Source of the DNA: Blautia sp. MSJ-19
Lineage (GTDB): Bacteria > Bacillota > Clostridia > Lachnospirales > Lachnospiraceae
Direction: 5' to 3'
NCBI RefSeq assembly: GCF_018918125.1
Contig: NZ_JAHLQA010000027.1
Location: 1 to 64,000 of the forward strand
Length of the DNA: 64,000 bases
Below, in pieces: positions 16,406-26,207 of the stretch; the first letter of the stretch is position 1, and each line of letters begins with the position of its first letter. The position numbers and the translations under genes were made by a program. The notes below the pieces were generated by a model. It saw nothing but the letters and a program-made list of their open reading frames with translations, searched no databases and had not been told where the DNA came from.

Positions 16406-17263
16406 GTGGCAAATGAAAAAATCATGCCAGACAGTGAACTGGAAGCACGTTACGAAAGATACAAAGACGTTATTAAAAATTTTACGCTTATGAGTGATAT
16501 ATTTATGAGAAATGTTTTCAAACAGAGAGAATGTTTGGAATATGTCCTGCAGGTCATTATGGAAAAACAGGATCTGCAAGTAATTGATCAGATTGTCCAG
16601 AAGGATTATAAAAATCTTCAGGGCAGATCCGCAATCATGGACTGTGTTGCCAGAGATTCCGAAGGGAAACAGTTTGATGTAGAAATCCAGCAGGATAATG
16701 AAGGCGCATCGCCTAAGAGAGCACGTTACCACAGCGGATTGATGGACATGAATACTTTAAATCCGGGACAGGATTTTGATGAATTACCGGAAAGCTATGT
16801 AATCTTTATTACCAGGGATGATATCCTTGGATATGGTCTTCCAATCTACCATATCAATAAAAAGATTGAAGAAGTCAATGAAAATTTTCAGGACGAAGCG
16901 CATATCATATATGTGAATTCCAGAAAACAGGAAGATACAGAACTGGGAAGGCTTATGCATGATCTGCATTGCAAAAACGCGGACGAAATGCACAGTCCAG
17001 TTCTGGCGAAAAGGGTACATGAATTAAAAGACACACAGAAAGGGGTTGAGCTTATGTGCCATGAAATGGAGAAAATTTACAGTGAAGGAATGGAAAGCGG
17101 CGAAAAGCGCGGCATAGAAAAAGGTGAGCTCAAAGCTAAAAAAGAGACGGTTCTTTCTATGGCAGAAGAGGGCATGGATGTAAAGACCATGGCCCGTTTG
17201 GTTAAGGTAAGCGAAAAAGATGTCCAGAGATGGATTGATGAAAATTTATGTACAATGAAATAA
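16406..17263 (+). CDS. Rpn-family recombination-promoting nuclease/putative transposase
   Basis: A 285-residue protein of the PD-(D/E)XK family (TIGR01784). The N-terminus (LMSDIFMRNVFKQRECLEYVL) and nuclease core (GRSAIMDCVARDSEGKQF, then DVEIQQDNEGASPKRARYHSG) match the family, with the conserved Asp and Glu-x-Gln of the active site. A lysine/glutamate-rich helix and a small helix-turn-helix-like end (MAEEGMDVKTMARLVKVSEKD) follow. E. coli Rpn proteins raise recombination frequency and cleave DNA; they are not known to move themselves. GTG 16406 is chosen since GGAGG lies 9 bases before it. A frameshifted near-copy lies 3.7 kb upstream. Confidence 0.85.
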   Translation: MANEKIMPDSELEARYERYKDVIKNFTLMSDIFMRNVFKQRECLEYVLQVIMEKQDLQVIDQIVQKDYKNLQGRSAIMDCVARDSEGKQFDVEIQQDNEGASPKRARYHSGLMDMNTLNPGQDFDELPESYVIFITRDDILGYGLPIYHINKKIEEVNENFQDEAHIIYVNSRKQEDTELGRLMHDLHCKNADEMHSPVLAKRVHELKDTQKGVELMCHEMEKIYSEGMESGEKRGIEKGELKAKKETVLSMAEEGMDVKTMARLVKVSEKDVQRWIDENLCTMK

Positions 17264-17276
17264 ATAAAAATATTAT

Positions 17277-17310
17277 AGATGGGCAGGTCTGTTTGGGCTT
17301 GCCCATTTAT
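17277..17310 (+). terminator. Terminator after the Rpn-family gene
   Basis: ATGGGCA and TGCCCAT form the outer stem around GGTCTGTTTGGGCT. The position corresponds to the terminator at 13519-13547 after the sister copy. Confidence 0.6.
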
Positions 17311-17335
17311 AATAATGTCAGGAATAGAATACATT

Positions 17336-17644
17336 ATGGAAATATCAAAAAAAGATTGGAAACTTTATCAAGTAAAACTCGCTAAGTGGCAGGAAAATTA
17401 TATAGAACATCTTAATCAGGAATACATCACATTATTGAGTGATAAGGAAAAAATACCGTCAGAAAAATTCTGGAAATTGGAGAAGAGAATAAAAAAGGAC
17501 AGACGGCATCCGGGTGTTATTATTGATGTTCAAAAATCAACAGCAATATGGACTATCACCAATCTTCTCAAGATGCAGGTTATCTCACAAGATGATCTGG
17601 AAGGCTTTAGCAGTGATCTAATAGATACTGTGAATTCTTTTTGA
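17336..17644 (+). CDS. Conserved hypothetical protein, 102 aa
   Basis: A small soluble, helical, charged protein (MEISKKDWKLYQVKLAKWQENYI..., then EKFWKLEKRIKKDRRHPGV). Similar proteins are common in Firmicutes, sometimes labelled 'multidrug transporter' without basis, as there is no membrane segment. The function is unknown. The ribosome binding site is weak. The gene lies between an Rpn-family gene and an IS66 relic. Confidence 0.6.
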   Translation: MEISKKDWKLYQVKLAKWQENYIEHLNQEYITLLSDKEKIPSEKFWKLEKRIKKDRRHPGVIIDVQKSTAIWTITNLLKMQVISQDDLEGFSSDLIDTVNSF

Positions 17645-17652
17645 AATAATCC

Positions 17653-17945
17653 TCAGAAGATATTACTATGGACAACAATGCAACAGAAAGTATCCTGCGC
17701 AGTTTTTGCATCTGTAAGCATACATAGAAATTGATAGACAGGCTGGATGTTGCAAATGCCAATACCATCCATCTACAGCATCACTAAAACTGCAAAGGCT
17801 AATAATCTAAATCCTTTCCAGTATCTTAAACATGTCCGGACTGTCTTGAAAGACCATCAGAATGACAGGGAATGGAGCTTTATAGATGACATCCTGCCAT
17901 AGTCCGAAAACCTTCCAGAAATATGCTGGTGTAAAACAAAAGCAA
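17653..17945 (+). pseudogene. IS66-family transposase, degraded C-terminal end
   Basis: Translation in pieces gives the end of an IS66 transposase: MDNNATESILRSFCI (compare the usual DNNAAERAIRGFCIG), then KLIDRLDVANAN, YSITKTAKANNLNPFQYL, SFIDDILP-stop-SENLPEIC. Two stop codons (near 17717 and 17900) and one single-base frameshift (near 17772) break it. The rest of the element and its inverted repeats were not found, so this is a relic marking past insertion. Confidence 0.75.
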
Positions 17946-18211
17946 CTCTGCTAAAAAACAAATTTTGTATTTCAGAAAAAACTGTATGGATGTTCTGAAT
18001 AAATAGAAAAAATAATACATTTCTTAAGTTTACACTGTCTTTATATTGGGTGGATAAGTTTATATATATTCGGATAGTGAAGATAATCATAAAAAGTATA
18101 TAGCTTCTTGTATAATTTAAATATAAGAGAATTCCAAGAAAGCTTGTTCAGACTTCTTTTTCAAATAAATAAAGGATAAAATTAAAAATATAGATAAGGA
18201 AAAACAAATTC

Positions 18212-18351
18212 ATGGAACAGGAAAATAAAATGGGGACTGCTCCGGTGGGAAATTTCTTGCATATCTGGTAGCGGATTTTGTTGCGGCATTGATTGGCCTG
18301 ACAATGGTTTGGCATTATTATAAAAAAGATATCAAAAGGATGTCTTTATAA
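18212..18351 (+). pseudogene. MATE-type efflux transporter reduced to its two ends
   Basis: The start reads MEQENKMGTAPVG, the usual N-terminus of MATE-family exporters. After a one-base shift the sequence reads GKFLAYLVADFVAALIGLTMVWHYYKK and ends at TAA 18349-18351, like the last helix and tail of the same family. About 400 codons between the two ends are absent, so one internal deletion with a frameshift explains it. The short length makes the family call moderate. Confidence 0.5.
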
Positions 18352-18356
18352 AAATA

Positions 18357-18405
18357 CAAAGAGTTACGATATAAAAGTAATTTTCGTAACTCTTTGCGTT
18401 TTATA
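18357..18405 (-). terminator. Bidirectional terminator
   Basis: CAAAGAGTTACG (18357-18368) pairs with CGTAACTCTTTG (18385-18396). T-rich on one side and A-rich on the other; it lies directly after the stop of the - strand GH1 gene. Confidence 0.8.
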
Positions 18406-18407
18406 TA

Positions 18408-19871
<1,464 letters not shown>

Positions 19872-19896
19872 CTATTCTGTGACGTTATAATTACAT

Positions 19897-19910
19897 AAAC
19901 AAATAGTTTT
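19897..19910. promoter_or_regulatory. Candidate RpiR operator upstream of the GH1 gene
   Basis: AAACAAATAGTTTT matches 11 of 13 positions of the palindrome AAACAAGTTGTTT at 20783-20795 in the divergent RpiR/MBL promoter region. Confidence 0.4.
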
Positions 19911-19929
19911 GTCATCAGTAAAATAAAAA

Positions 19930-19966
19930 AGAGAAACATATTTCTTCCTAAAAAATATGTTTCTCT
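19930..19966 (-). terminator. Terminator of the RpiR regulator gene
   Basis: A 14-base stem (AGAGAAACATATTT / AAATATGTTTCTCT) is followed on the - strand by a run of T. It lies 17 bases past the RpiR stop and separates that gene from the GH1 gene. Confidence 0.8.
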
Positions 19967-19982
19967 AAAAAACAGGTTGTTT

Positions 19983-20723
19983 TTATTGATCATTATCAGA
20001 AGTAATATAATCTAACTGATGATATCCGAGCTGCTCTATTATATAAAGAATTGGTACCTGTGTGGTGAAATCCAGAGGTCCCTTTTTATTAAGAGAAATA
20101 TAACAGCTGAGATTGTAGTCTGATATGCGGGCAAGGGTACAATTCTGACTCATTGTGATACTGATAAGAGGACATCCATTTACCTTAAAGCGATTTGCCA
20201 GAGTAAGAACTTCTTCCGTTTCTCCAGATACAGAAATTGCGACGGCAATCGGATTTAACAGTTCATCTGGTCTGACCGGATGAAAAGGATCTGTCACGCA
20301 AAGACTGAATTTTCCAGCATTTGAAAAATAACGTGCTGCATATTGGGCAGTACAGCCGGAATTTCCAATTCCCAGGAAAATAATGCAATTATGACGACTG
20401 ATGATTTCTGCGATGTGTTCAACTTTAAGCTGGAATTCTTCATTAAAAGCATGATGAAAAAAGTTTCCGATTTCGCTGGCATCATAATTCATATGTGGTT
20501 TAGATAATGACTGCAGATAGTGTTTAAATTCAATCTTGAATTCCGAATATCCCTCACAGCCCATTTTTTTACAGAAGCGAAGTATGGTAGAAGTGGAGAC
20601 ATGTGCCGCCAGGGAAAGTTCACGTATCGTCATATATTGAACTACATTCTGGTTTGAAGCAATGTAATTGTAAACAGAAAGTTCAAGTTCATTTAAATCT
20701 TTGATCTCTGCACTTGTAAACAT
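19983..20723 (-). CDS. RpiR-family transcriptional regulator (HTH plus SIS)
   Basis: A 246-residue protein with an N-terminal RpiR helix-turn-helix (about 1-75: TIRELSLAAHVSTSTILRFCKKMGCEGYSEFK) and a SIS sugar-phosphate-binding domain (about 105-235: NCIIFLGIGNSGCTAQYAARYFS, VAISVSGETEEVLTLA). Members sense phosphorylated sugars and control their catabolic genes. It lies between the GH1 gene and the MBL-PTS-GH3 operon, which it probably controls. GGAGG is 7 bases before the start. Confidence 0.93.
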   Translation of the reverse strand: MFTSAEIKDLNELELSVYNYIASNQNVVQYMTIRELSLAAHVSTSTILRFCKKMGCEGYSEFKIEFKHYLQSLSKPHMNYDASEIGNFFHHAFNEEFQLKVEHIAEIISRHNCIIFLGIGNSGCTAQYAARYFSNAGKFSLCVTDPFHPVRPDELLNPIAVAISVSGETEEVLTLANRFKVNGCPLISITMSQNCTLARISDYNLSCYISLNKKGPLDFTTQVPILYIIEQLGYHQLDYITSDNDQ

Positions 20724-20782
20724 AACGATTCCTCCAAATATATCCTTTGTTACATATTATCATAGCACGCCCTGAGCAGAAA

Positions 20783-20795
20783 AAACAAGTTGTTT
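20783..20795. promoter_or_regulatory. 13-base palindrome, candidate RpiR operator
   Basis: AAACAA-G-TTGTTT is perfect around its centre and lies in the divergent region between the RpiR gene and the MBL operon. A near match sits before the GH1 gene. Confidence 0.45.
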
Positions 20796-20850
20796 CACTT
20801 AAGGAACGAATTTCTTTTCATATGATCTGTTTTATTAGATATGTATATTC

Positions 20851-20879
20851 TTGAAGACTTTTTTCTTTGCTTCTAAACT
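20851..20879 (+). promoter_or_regulatory. Promoter of the MBL-PTS-GH3 operon
   Basis: TTGAAG (20851-20856), 17-base spacer, TAAACT (20874-20879). It is a fair match to the sigma-A consensus, about 45 bases before the first gene. Confidence 0.5.
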
Positions 20880-20928
20880 TATATTGGTTTTGTAAAATCA
20901 ATTTAGAAAAAGAAAGCAGGGATACAAA

Positions 20929-21774
20929 ATGAATGAGATACAAAATGAATTTTTTAAAAGTCAGAAGTTAAGTGATCACATAACAAGAATTACCGGTATA
21001 TTTGGAGAAATGATGTATCTTGTAGAGGGTACAAAAAAAGTAGTACTTCTGGACACCGGAATGGGAATTGGAAATCTTCGAAGTTTTATTGAAGAACTGA
21101 CAGATAAACCTGTAACGGTGCTTCTGACCCATGGGCATCTGGATCATGCTATGGCTGCATGGATGTTTGACGAAGTATATATGAACAGAGAAGATTTTAT
21201 CATATATCAAAAACAGAAAACATGGGAAGTACGCGCTTCTTTTGCAGGAGCTAAAAATATCCGACTGCTGGATGATATGTTGCCTGTAGGAAAGGTGAAT
21301 ATGAAATCACTGACAGATAAACAGAAGTTTGATATCGGAAATATAACAATTTCTGCGTTTTCTGTTCCGGGACATACTCCGGGCTCTATGGTTTTTCTTA
21401 TTGAAGAAGAGGATATTCTTCTCATGGGGGATGCCTGTAACAGTAATACTCTTGTTTATGACTGGTATTCAACTTCTATTGAAACTTATCGGGACAGCCT
21501 TATCCATTTGCAGAAAAATTTGGGCGAAAAAGGAAAGATATCTATTTTTTCGCATGAAGAAAAAGAACGCAATACACAAATGATTTTTGAAGAAGGTATT
21601 GTTCTCTGTAATAAAATCCTGTCCGGAGAGGCAGAGGCTATACCTGCTATATTTGCCGGAACCAGTGGCTGGATGGCAAAAAAGAAAGGGAAAGACAGAC
21701 TGCCAGCAGATGGGAGTTATGTCAATATTATGTATCATAAAGACAGGATATGGAGAAACAGGATGTTTTATTAA
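20929..21774 (+). CDS. Metallo-beta-lactamase-fold hydrolase
   Basis: A 281-residue MBL-fold protein. The zinc-binding motif THGHLDHAM (HxHxDH) lies near 65-71, with VPGHTPGS and LLMGDACNS supplying the later His and Asp ligands and a C-terminal His in SHEE. It has no signal peptide, so it acts in the cytoplasm. It is the first gene of the beta-glucoside PTS operon, which suggests hydrolysis of a sugar-derived ester, lactone or thioester, but the substrate cannot be read from sequence. Confidence 0.88.
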   Translation: MNEIQNEFFKSQKLSDHITRITGIFGEMMYLVEGTKKVVLLDTGMGIGNLRSFIEELTDKPVTVLLTHGHLDHAMAAWMFDEVYMNREDFIIYQKQKTWEVRASFAGAKNIRLLDDMLPVGKVNMKSLTDKQKFDIGNITISAFSVPGHTPGSMVFLIEEEDILLMGDACNSNTLVYDWYSTSIETYRDSLIHLQKNLGEKGKISIFSHEEKERNTQMIFEEGIVLCNKILSGEAEAIPAIFAGTSGWMAKKKGKDRLPADGSYVNIMYHKDRIWRNRMFY

Positions 21775-21869
21775 TGTGACAGATTTCCTTTTGTCAAACA
21801 AATGTCGGAATGCCCGTAGAATATTGCAAAATCCCGGAGTAATACTTAAAATAAACTCAGCACTAAAAA

Positions 21870-21885
21870 GTAATTCCGGAATTAC
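21870..21885. promoter_or_regulatory. Perfect 16-base palindrome before the PTS gene
   Basis: GTAATTCCGGAATTAC is fully self-complementary. It lies in the 150-base gap between the MBL and PTS genes, 41 bases before the PTS start. It may be an operator or an mRNA hairpin; no T-run follows. Confidence 0.45.
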
Positions 21886-21926
21886 CTGAAAGTCTGAAAT
21901 CAAACTAAAAGCAGGAGGAGATGGCT

Positions 21927-23783
21927 ATGGCAAAAGACTATACAGAACTGGCCAGAAGCATTGTAAAAAATGTAGGTGGGAAATCCAATATTATTTCTGT
22001 AACACATTGTTATACCATATTACGTTTCAGGTTAAAAAATGAATCAACAGCGGATACAAAAACATTAGAGAACACAGAAGGAGTAATTTCTGTTCTTCAG
22101 GCAGGAGGACAATATCAGATTGTTATAGGAAATACCGTTTCAGATGTATATAAGGCTGTCTGCCAGGTTGCTGGTATTGGCGAAGAGACACCAAAAGAAG
22201 CTCAGACAGAAGAAAAGCAGTCTCTCATAAATTCTCTGATCAGTATTGTAACAAAGGTATTTATTCCTGTATTGGGAGTAATGGCTGCCCTTGGTATGTT
22301 AAAAGGCTTTCTGTCAATTTTGACATTTGCCGGAGTTCTGGCGTCAGACAGCAGTACTTATACAATCTTATGGGCATTATCAGATTCACTGTTTTATTTC
22401 TTCCCGATTATTCTCGGATATACTGCATCTAAAAGATTTGGACTTGATGAAATTACAGGACTTGTTCTTGGTTCCTCTATGCTGTATCCGACACTGCTTG
22501 GCAGCAGCGAGGCACTTCACAACAGTTTCTTAGGCATACCGGTCGTTATGCCAGGCTCTGGGGATTACAGTTCTTCTGTTTTTCCTGTTATCATTGCTGT
22601 ATGGTTTGCATCAAAAATTCATAAATTCATAAAACCAAAACTTGGAAATGCAATCAGAAGCTTTATGACACCGCTGATCGTACTGATCATAACCCTTCCA
22701 GTAACATTGATTGTAATTGGACCTGTAACAACAACGCTATCTGATTGGATCGGTACAGGTATTCTTGCAATTTACAATATCAGTCCGGTACTTATGGGAT
22801 TTATTGTAGGCGGTATCTGGCAGATACTGATCATGTTTGGACTGCACTGGGGATTAGTTCCGCTGGCAGTCAATAATGTAGTAACACTTGGATATGATGT
22901 ACTTTCTCCTGCAACTATGGGTGGATTCAGCTCACAGGCAGGTATGACATTGGGAATCATGTTAAAAACAAAAGACAAAAAACTGAAAGGTCTTTGTGCA
23001 CCAGCGGTTATTTCTGGTATCTTCGGAATTACAGAACCGGCAATCTATGGAATCACACTTCCAAGGAAAAAGCCATACATAGCAACTTGTATTGTCAGTG
23101 CAGTGGTTGGAGCACTTGCCTGCATGATGAATGCTAAAACTTACAGCATGGGAGCCAGTGGAATCTTTATCTGGCCAACGTTTGTGGATCCCAATGGCGG
23201 TACTCTGACTGTTATGTTCGGAGTTATTGCATTAACGATAGGAAGTTTTATAGTATCTATGTTTATTGGAATGTTTCTTACAAAAAATACAGAAAATGAA
23301 GAAAATATTCCTGAAGCAACAGAAAAAATCAATGGTGCCGTATATGCACCGGTTTCTGGAAAACTGATTTCTCTGAAAGAGGTCAACGATGGTGTTTTTT
23401 CAGAAGAAGTCCTTGGCAAAGGCTGTGCAGTTATTCCTGATGGAAATGTTATAGAGGCCCCTTTTGACGGAACAGTAGTAAGTATTGCAGATACCTGTCA
23501 TGCAATCGGCCTGACATCAGAAGATGGAACAGAAATTCTGATACATGTTGGACTTGAAACTGTAGAAATGCAGGGAAAGGGATTTCAGCTCCTGGTAAAA
23601 GAAGGAGAACAGGTAAAATGTGGGCAGGAACTTCTGCGTTTTGACCGTGACGCTATTAAAAAGGCAGGAGCTTTGGATACTGTGATTCTGGTAGTTACGA
23701 ATACAGATGACTATGAAGATATATCCACTGCGACCACAGGTCAAAAGATTCAGACTTCTGATATTGTACTCAGTGTAAAATAG
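21927..23783 (+). CDS. Beta-glucoside-type PTS permease, EIIBCA
   Basis: A 618-residue three-domain PTS transporter. EIIB (about 1-85) has phospho-Cys in VTHCYTILRF. EIIC (about 105-460) has some ten membrane segments and the family sequence MFGLHWGLVPLAVNN. EIIA (about 475-615) has phospho-His in LIHVGLETVEMQG. The EIIBCA order is that of the beta-glucoside/sucrose family. It imports and phosphorylates a beta-glucoside for the GH1 enzyme encoded at 18408. ATG 21927 is preferred to ATG 21921 because AGGAGG ends at 21918, giving 8 bases to the former and only 2 to the latter. Confidence 0.93.
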   Translation: MAKDYTELARSIVKNVGGKSNIISVTHCYTILRFRLKNESTADTKTLENTEGVISVLQAGGQYQIVIGNTVSDVYKAVCQVAGIGEETPKEAQTEEKQSLINSLISIVTKVFIPVLGVMAALGMLKGFLSILTFAGVLASDSSTYTILWALSDSLFYFFPIILGYTASKRFGLDEITGLVLGSSMLYPTLLGSSEALHNSFLGIPVVMPGSGDYSSSVFPVIIAVWFASKIHKFIKPKLGNAIRSFMTPLIVLIITLPVTLIVIGPVTTTLSDWIGTGILAIYNISPVLMGFIVGGIWQILIMFGLHWGLVPLAVNNVVTLGYDVLSPATMGGFSSQAGMTLGIMLKTKDKKLKGLCAPAVISGIFGITEPAIYGITLPRKKPYIATCIVSAVVGALACMMNAKTYSMGASGIFIWPTFVDPNGGTLTVMFGVIALTIGSFIVSMFIGMFLTKNTENEENIPEATEKINGAVYAPVSGKLISLKEVNDGVFSEEVLGKGCAVIPDGNVIEAPFDGTVVSIADTCHAIGLTSEDGTEILIHVGLETVEMQGKGFQLLVKEGEQVKCGQELLRFDRDAIKKAGALDTVILVVTNTDDYEDISTATTGQKIQTSDIVLSVK

Positions 23784-23795
23784 AAGGGAGTATAT

Positions 23796-26018
23796 ATGAC
23801 AGAGGAAAAACTGACAGAACTGCTTAAATCCATGACCCGAAAAGAAAAAATCGGACAGATGATCCAGCTGGATGGAGGATGCTTTAAACAGAATCCTTCC
23901 GAAGAAAATGTAACAGGTCCACTGGAACGTCTGGGGTTGTCAAAGGAAACGGTTCAGCTTTGTGGAAGCGTCCTGAATGTTATGGGCGCAGAACAGGTTG
24001 TAAAGATCCAGAAAGAATATATGCAAAAAAGCCGCTTGAAGATTCCGCTTTTATTTATGGCAGATATTATCTACGGATATAAAACTGTATTTCCGATTCC
24101 GCTCGGAATGGGGGCAACATGGAACCCAGAACTGGTATGTGATGCTTATCGTATGATTGCTGCTGAATCTGCTGCAGATGGGGATATGGTAACTTTTAGT
24201 CCACCGGCTGACCTGATCCGAGATGCAAGATGGGGCAGATGTCTTGAAATGGCATCAGAAGATCCCTTTCTTTTATCGAAATTTTCTGCAGCAATGGTGA
24301 AAGGATTACAGAATGATGGAAAACCAGGAAAAAGTGTTGCTTCCTGTGTAAAACATTTTGCCGGTTACAGTGCTGTTCAGGCGGGACGTGAATATAACAC
24401 TGTAGATATGAGTGAACGTAATCTCAGACAAAATTTCTTTCCGGCATATAAAGCAGCAGTAGATGCAGGCTGTGAGCTGGTTATGACTTCTTTTAATACG
24501 ATTGACGGCGTTCCGGCAACAGGGAATCAGTGGCTTCTCAAAAAGGTACTTCGTGAAGAATGGGGATTTCAGGGTGTGGTGATTACAGATTATGCTGCGA
24601 TCAATGAACTGATGACCCATGGAGTAGCGGAAAATGAGTATGAAGCTGCACATCTTGCCATAAATGCAACAGTAGATATAGATATGAGAACAGCATGTTA
24701 TGGAAATCAGTTAGAATCTTTGATCCAAAATGGTGAAATCAGTGATGAACAGATTGATCAGGCATGTATGCGCATATTACAACTGAAAAATAAGCTGGGT
24801 CTGTTTGAGAATCCTTATTACGGATGTATGATAAAAAAAGAAACCTTGACTCAGAGTGCCTTTCAGGAAGCTGCACTTGCCAGAATTGTAGCAAATCGTT
24901 CCTGCGTATTATTAAAGAATAACAATGTGCTTCCAATCAAAAATCATCCTAAGATTGCATTGATCGGACCATATGCTGACAGCAAGGATATTACCGGATT
25001 ATGGGCGGTTTTTGCAGACAGAGAAAAGACGGTTACATTGCGCCAGGCAATGGAAGAACATTTTGGGAAAGAAAATATATCCTGTGATAAAGGATGCGAT
25101 TTCCTGTACGATTATGAAAGCCTTGGTGATTTCGGAAATATAAAAGTCAGCGAACTCTCTGCAATGACAGAGGTTGAAAGGAAACAGCAGGAACAAAAAG
25201 CTCTTGAAAATGCACAAAGGGCGGATATTATTGTTATGGCACTTGGCGAGCATATTCTCCAAAGTGGTGAAGCCGGATCAAGAACAGATATTACACTTCC
25301 TCGTCCTCAAAAAGAACTTCTGAAAAAAATACATGCGCTTGGAAAGAAAACAGTAGTTGTTTTGTTCAACGGAAGACCATTGGCACTTAAAGACATAGAA
25401 CCATATTGTGATGCAATCCTCGAAGCATGGTTCCCCGGAACAGAAGGTGGACATTCCATCTGTGATATTCTGTCCGGTGATTATAACCCATCAGGTCGGC
25501 TTGCGGTAAGCTTTCCTTATGATGTCGGCCAGGAGCCGCTATTTTATTCGCAGTTTTCTACAGGTCGTCCTGCTTCAAAAAATGTGGACAGGTTCACGTC
25601 ACGTTATATTGATTGTCCAAATGAAGCAATGTATCCTTTTGGATTTGGCTTATCTTATCATTCCTGTGCATATTCAGCACCGGTGATAAGTCAAAAGAAT
25701 ATGATGCCAGATGAGGAACTGACTGTCCAGGTTGATATACAGAATATTTCAGATTGTGAGGGAACAGAGACTGTACAGATGTATCTGCGGGATAAAGTTG
25801 GAAGTGTTGTACGTCCGATTTTAGAACTTAAAGATTTCAGACAGATTTCTTTAAAGCCCGGAGAGAAGCAGACGGTGATTTTTAAAATTTCTGAGGAAAT
25901 GCTTCGCTTTTACCGACAGGACATGACTTGGGGAAGCGAAGCCGGAACTTTCGAAGTGCTGACTGGACCAAACAGTCATGAGCTGCAAAAAAGTGAATTC
26001 CAGTTATGTAAAAAATAA
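23796..26018 (+). CDS. Family 3 glycoside hydrolase (beta-glucosidase-like)
   Basis: A 740-residue GH3 enzyme. It has an N-terminal TIM barrel (about 1-330) with nucleophile Asp in VVITDYAAI, a sandwich domain (about 380-590) and a fibronectin-III-like C-terminus (about 625-735). The conserved KHFAGY and GRCLEMASEDP are present. There is no signal peptide, so it works inside the cell. In one operon with the EIIBCA permease, 12 bases apart, it should act on the same imported glycosides or their products. Whether it takes free or phosphorylated sugar is unclear. Confidence 0.92.
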   Translation: MTEEKLTELLKSMTRKEKIGQMIQLDGGCFKQNPSEENVTGPLERLGLSKETVQLCGSVLNVMGAEQVVKIQKEYMQKSRLKIPLLFMADIIYGYKTVFPIPLGMGATWNPELVCDAYRMIAAESAADGDMVTFSPPADLIRDARWGRCLEMASEDPFLLSKFSAAMVKGLQNDGKPGKSVASCVKHFAGYSAVQAGREYNTVDMSERNLRQNFFPAYKAAVDAGCELVMTSFNTIDGVPATGNQWLLKKVLREEWGFQGVVITDYAAINELMTHGVAENEYEAAHLAINATVDIDMRTACYGNQLESLIQNGEISDEQIDQACMRILQLKNKLGLFENPYYGCMIKKETLTQSAFQEAALARIVANRSCVLLKNNNVLPIKNHPKIALIGPYADSKDITGLWAVFADREKTVTLRQAMEEHFGKENISCDKGCDFLYDYESLGDFGNIKVSELSAMTEVERKQQEQKALENAQRADIIVMALGEHILQSGEAGSRTDITLPRPQKELLKKIHALGKKTVVVLFNGRPLALKDIEPYCDAILEAWFPGTEGGHSICDILSGDYNPSGRLAVSFPYDVGQEPLFYSQFSTGRPASKNVDRFTSRYIDCPNEAMYPFGFGLSYHSCAYSAPVISQKNMMPDEELTVQVDIQNISDCEGTETVQMYLRDKVGSVVRPILELKDFRQISLKPGEKQTVIFKISEEMLRFYRQDMTWGSEAGTFEVLTGPNSHELQKSEFQLCKK

Positions 26019-26027
26019 TATTTTAAA

Positions 26028-26063
26028 GGCGGATGGTCTGTACAGGACGGTTCGTCTTTTTTA
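26028..26063 (+). terminator. Terminator of the beta-glucoside operon
   Basis: GGCGGATGGTC pairs with GGACGGTTCGTC (several G-U pairs) around TGTACA-like loop bases, followed by six T. Confidence 0.65.
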
Positions 26064-26111
26064 TATTGATACAAAAACAAAATAAAAAACCTCGTATTGA
26101 ATGACTCTCCC

Positions 26112-26165
26112 TTGAAATCCCCCACTATTCTGTATATAATAGGAATATTGTGGGGGATTTTTTCC
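26112..26165 (+). promoter_or_regulatory. Promoter embedded in a perfect 10-base inverted repeat
   Basis: TTGAAA (26112-26117), 17-base spacer and TATAAT (26135-26140) give a near-consensus promoter for the radical SAM operon. AATCCCCCAC (26116-26125) and GTGGGGGATT (26150-26159), followed by a T-run, form a strong terminator for transcripts entering from the left. The -10 box lies in its loop. Confidence 0.7.
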
Positions 26166-26207
26166 TGCTTAACACGATGTTATACAATAATTTCTGAAAG
26201 GAATACT

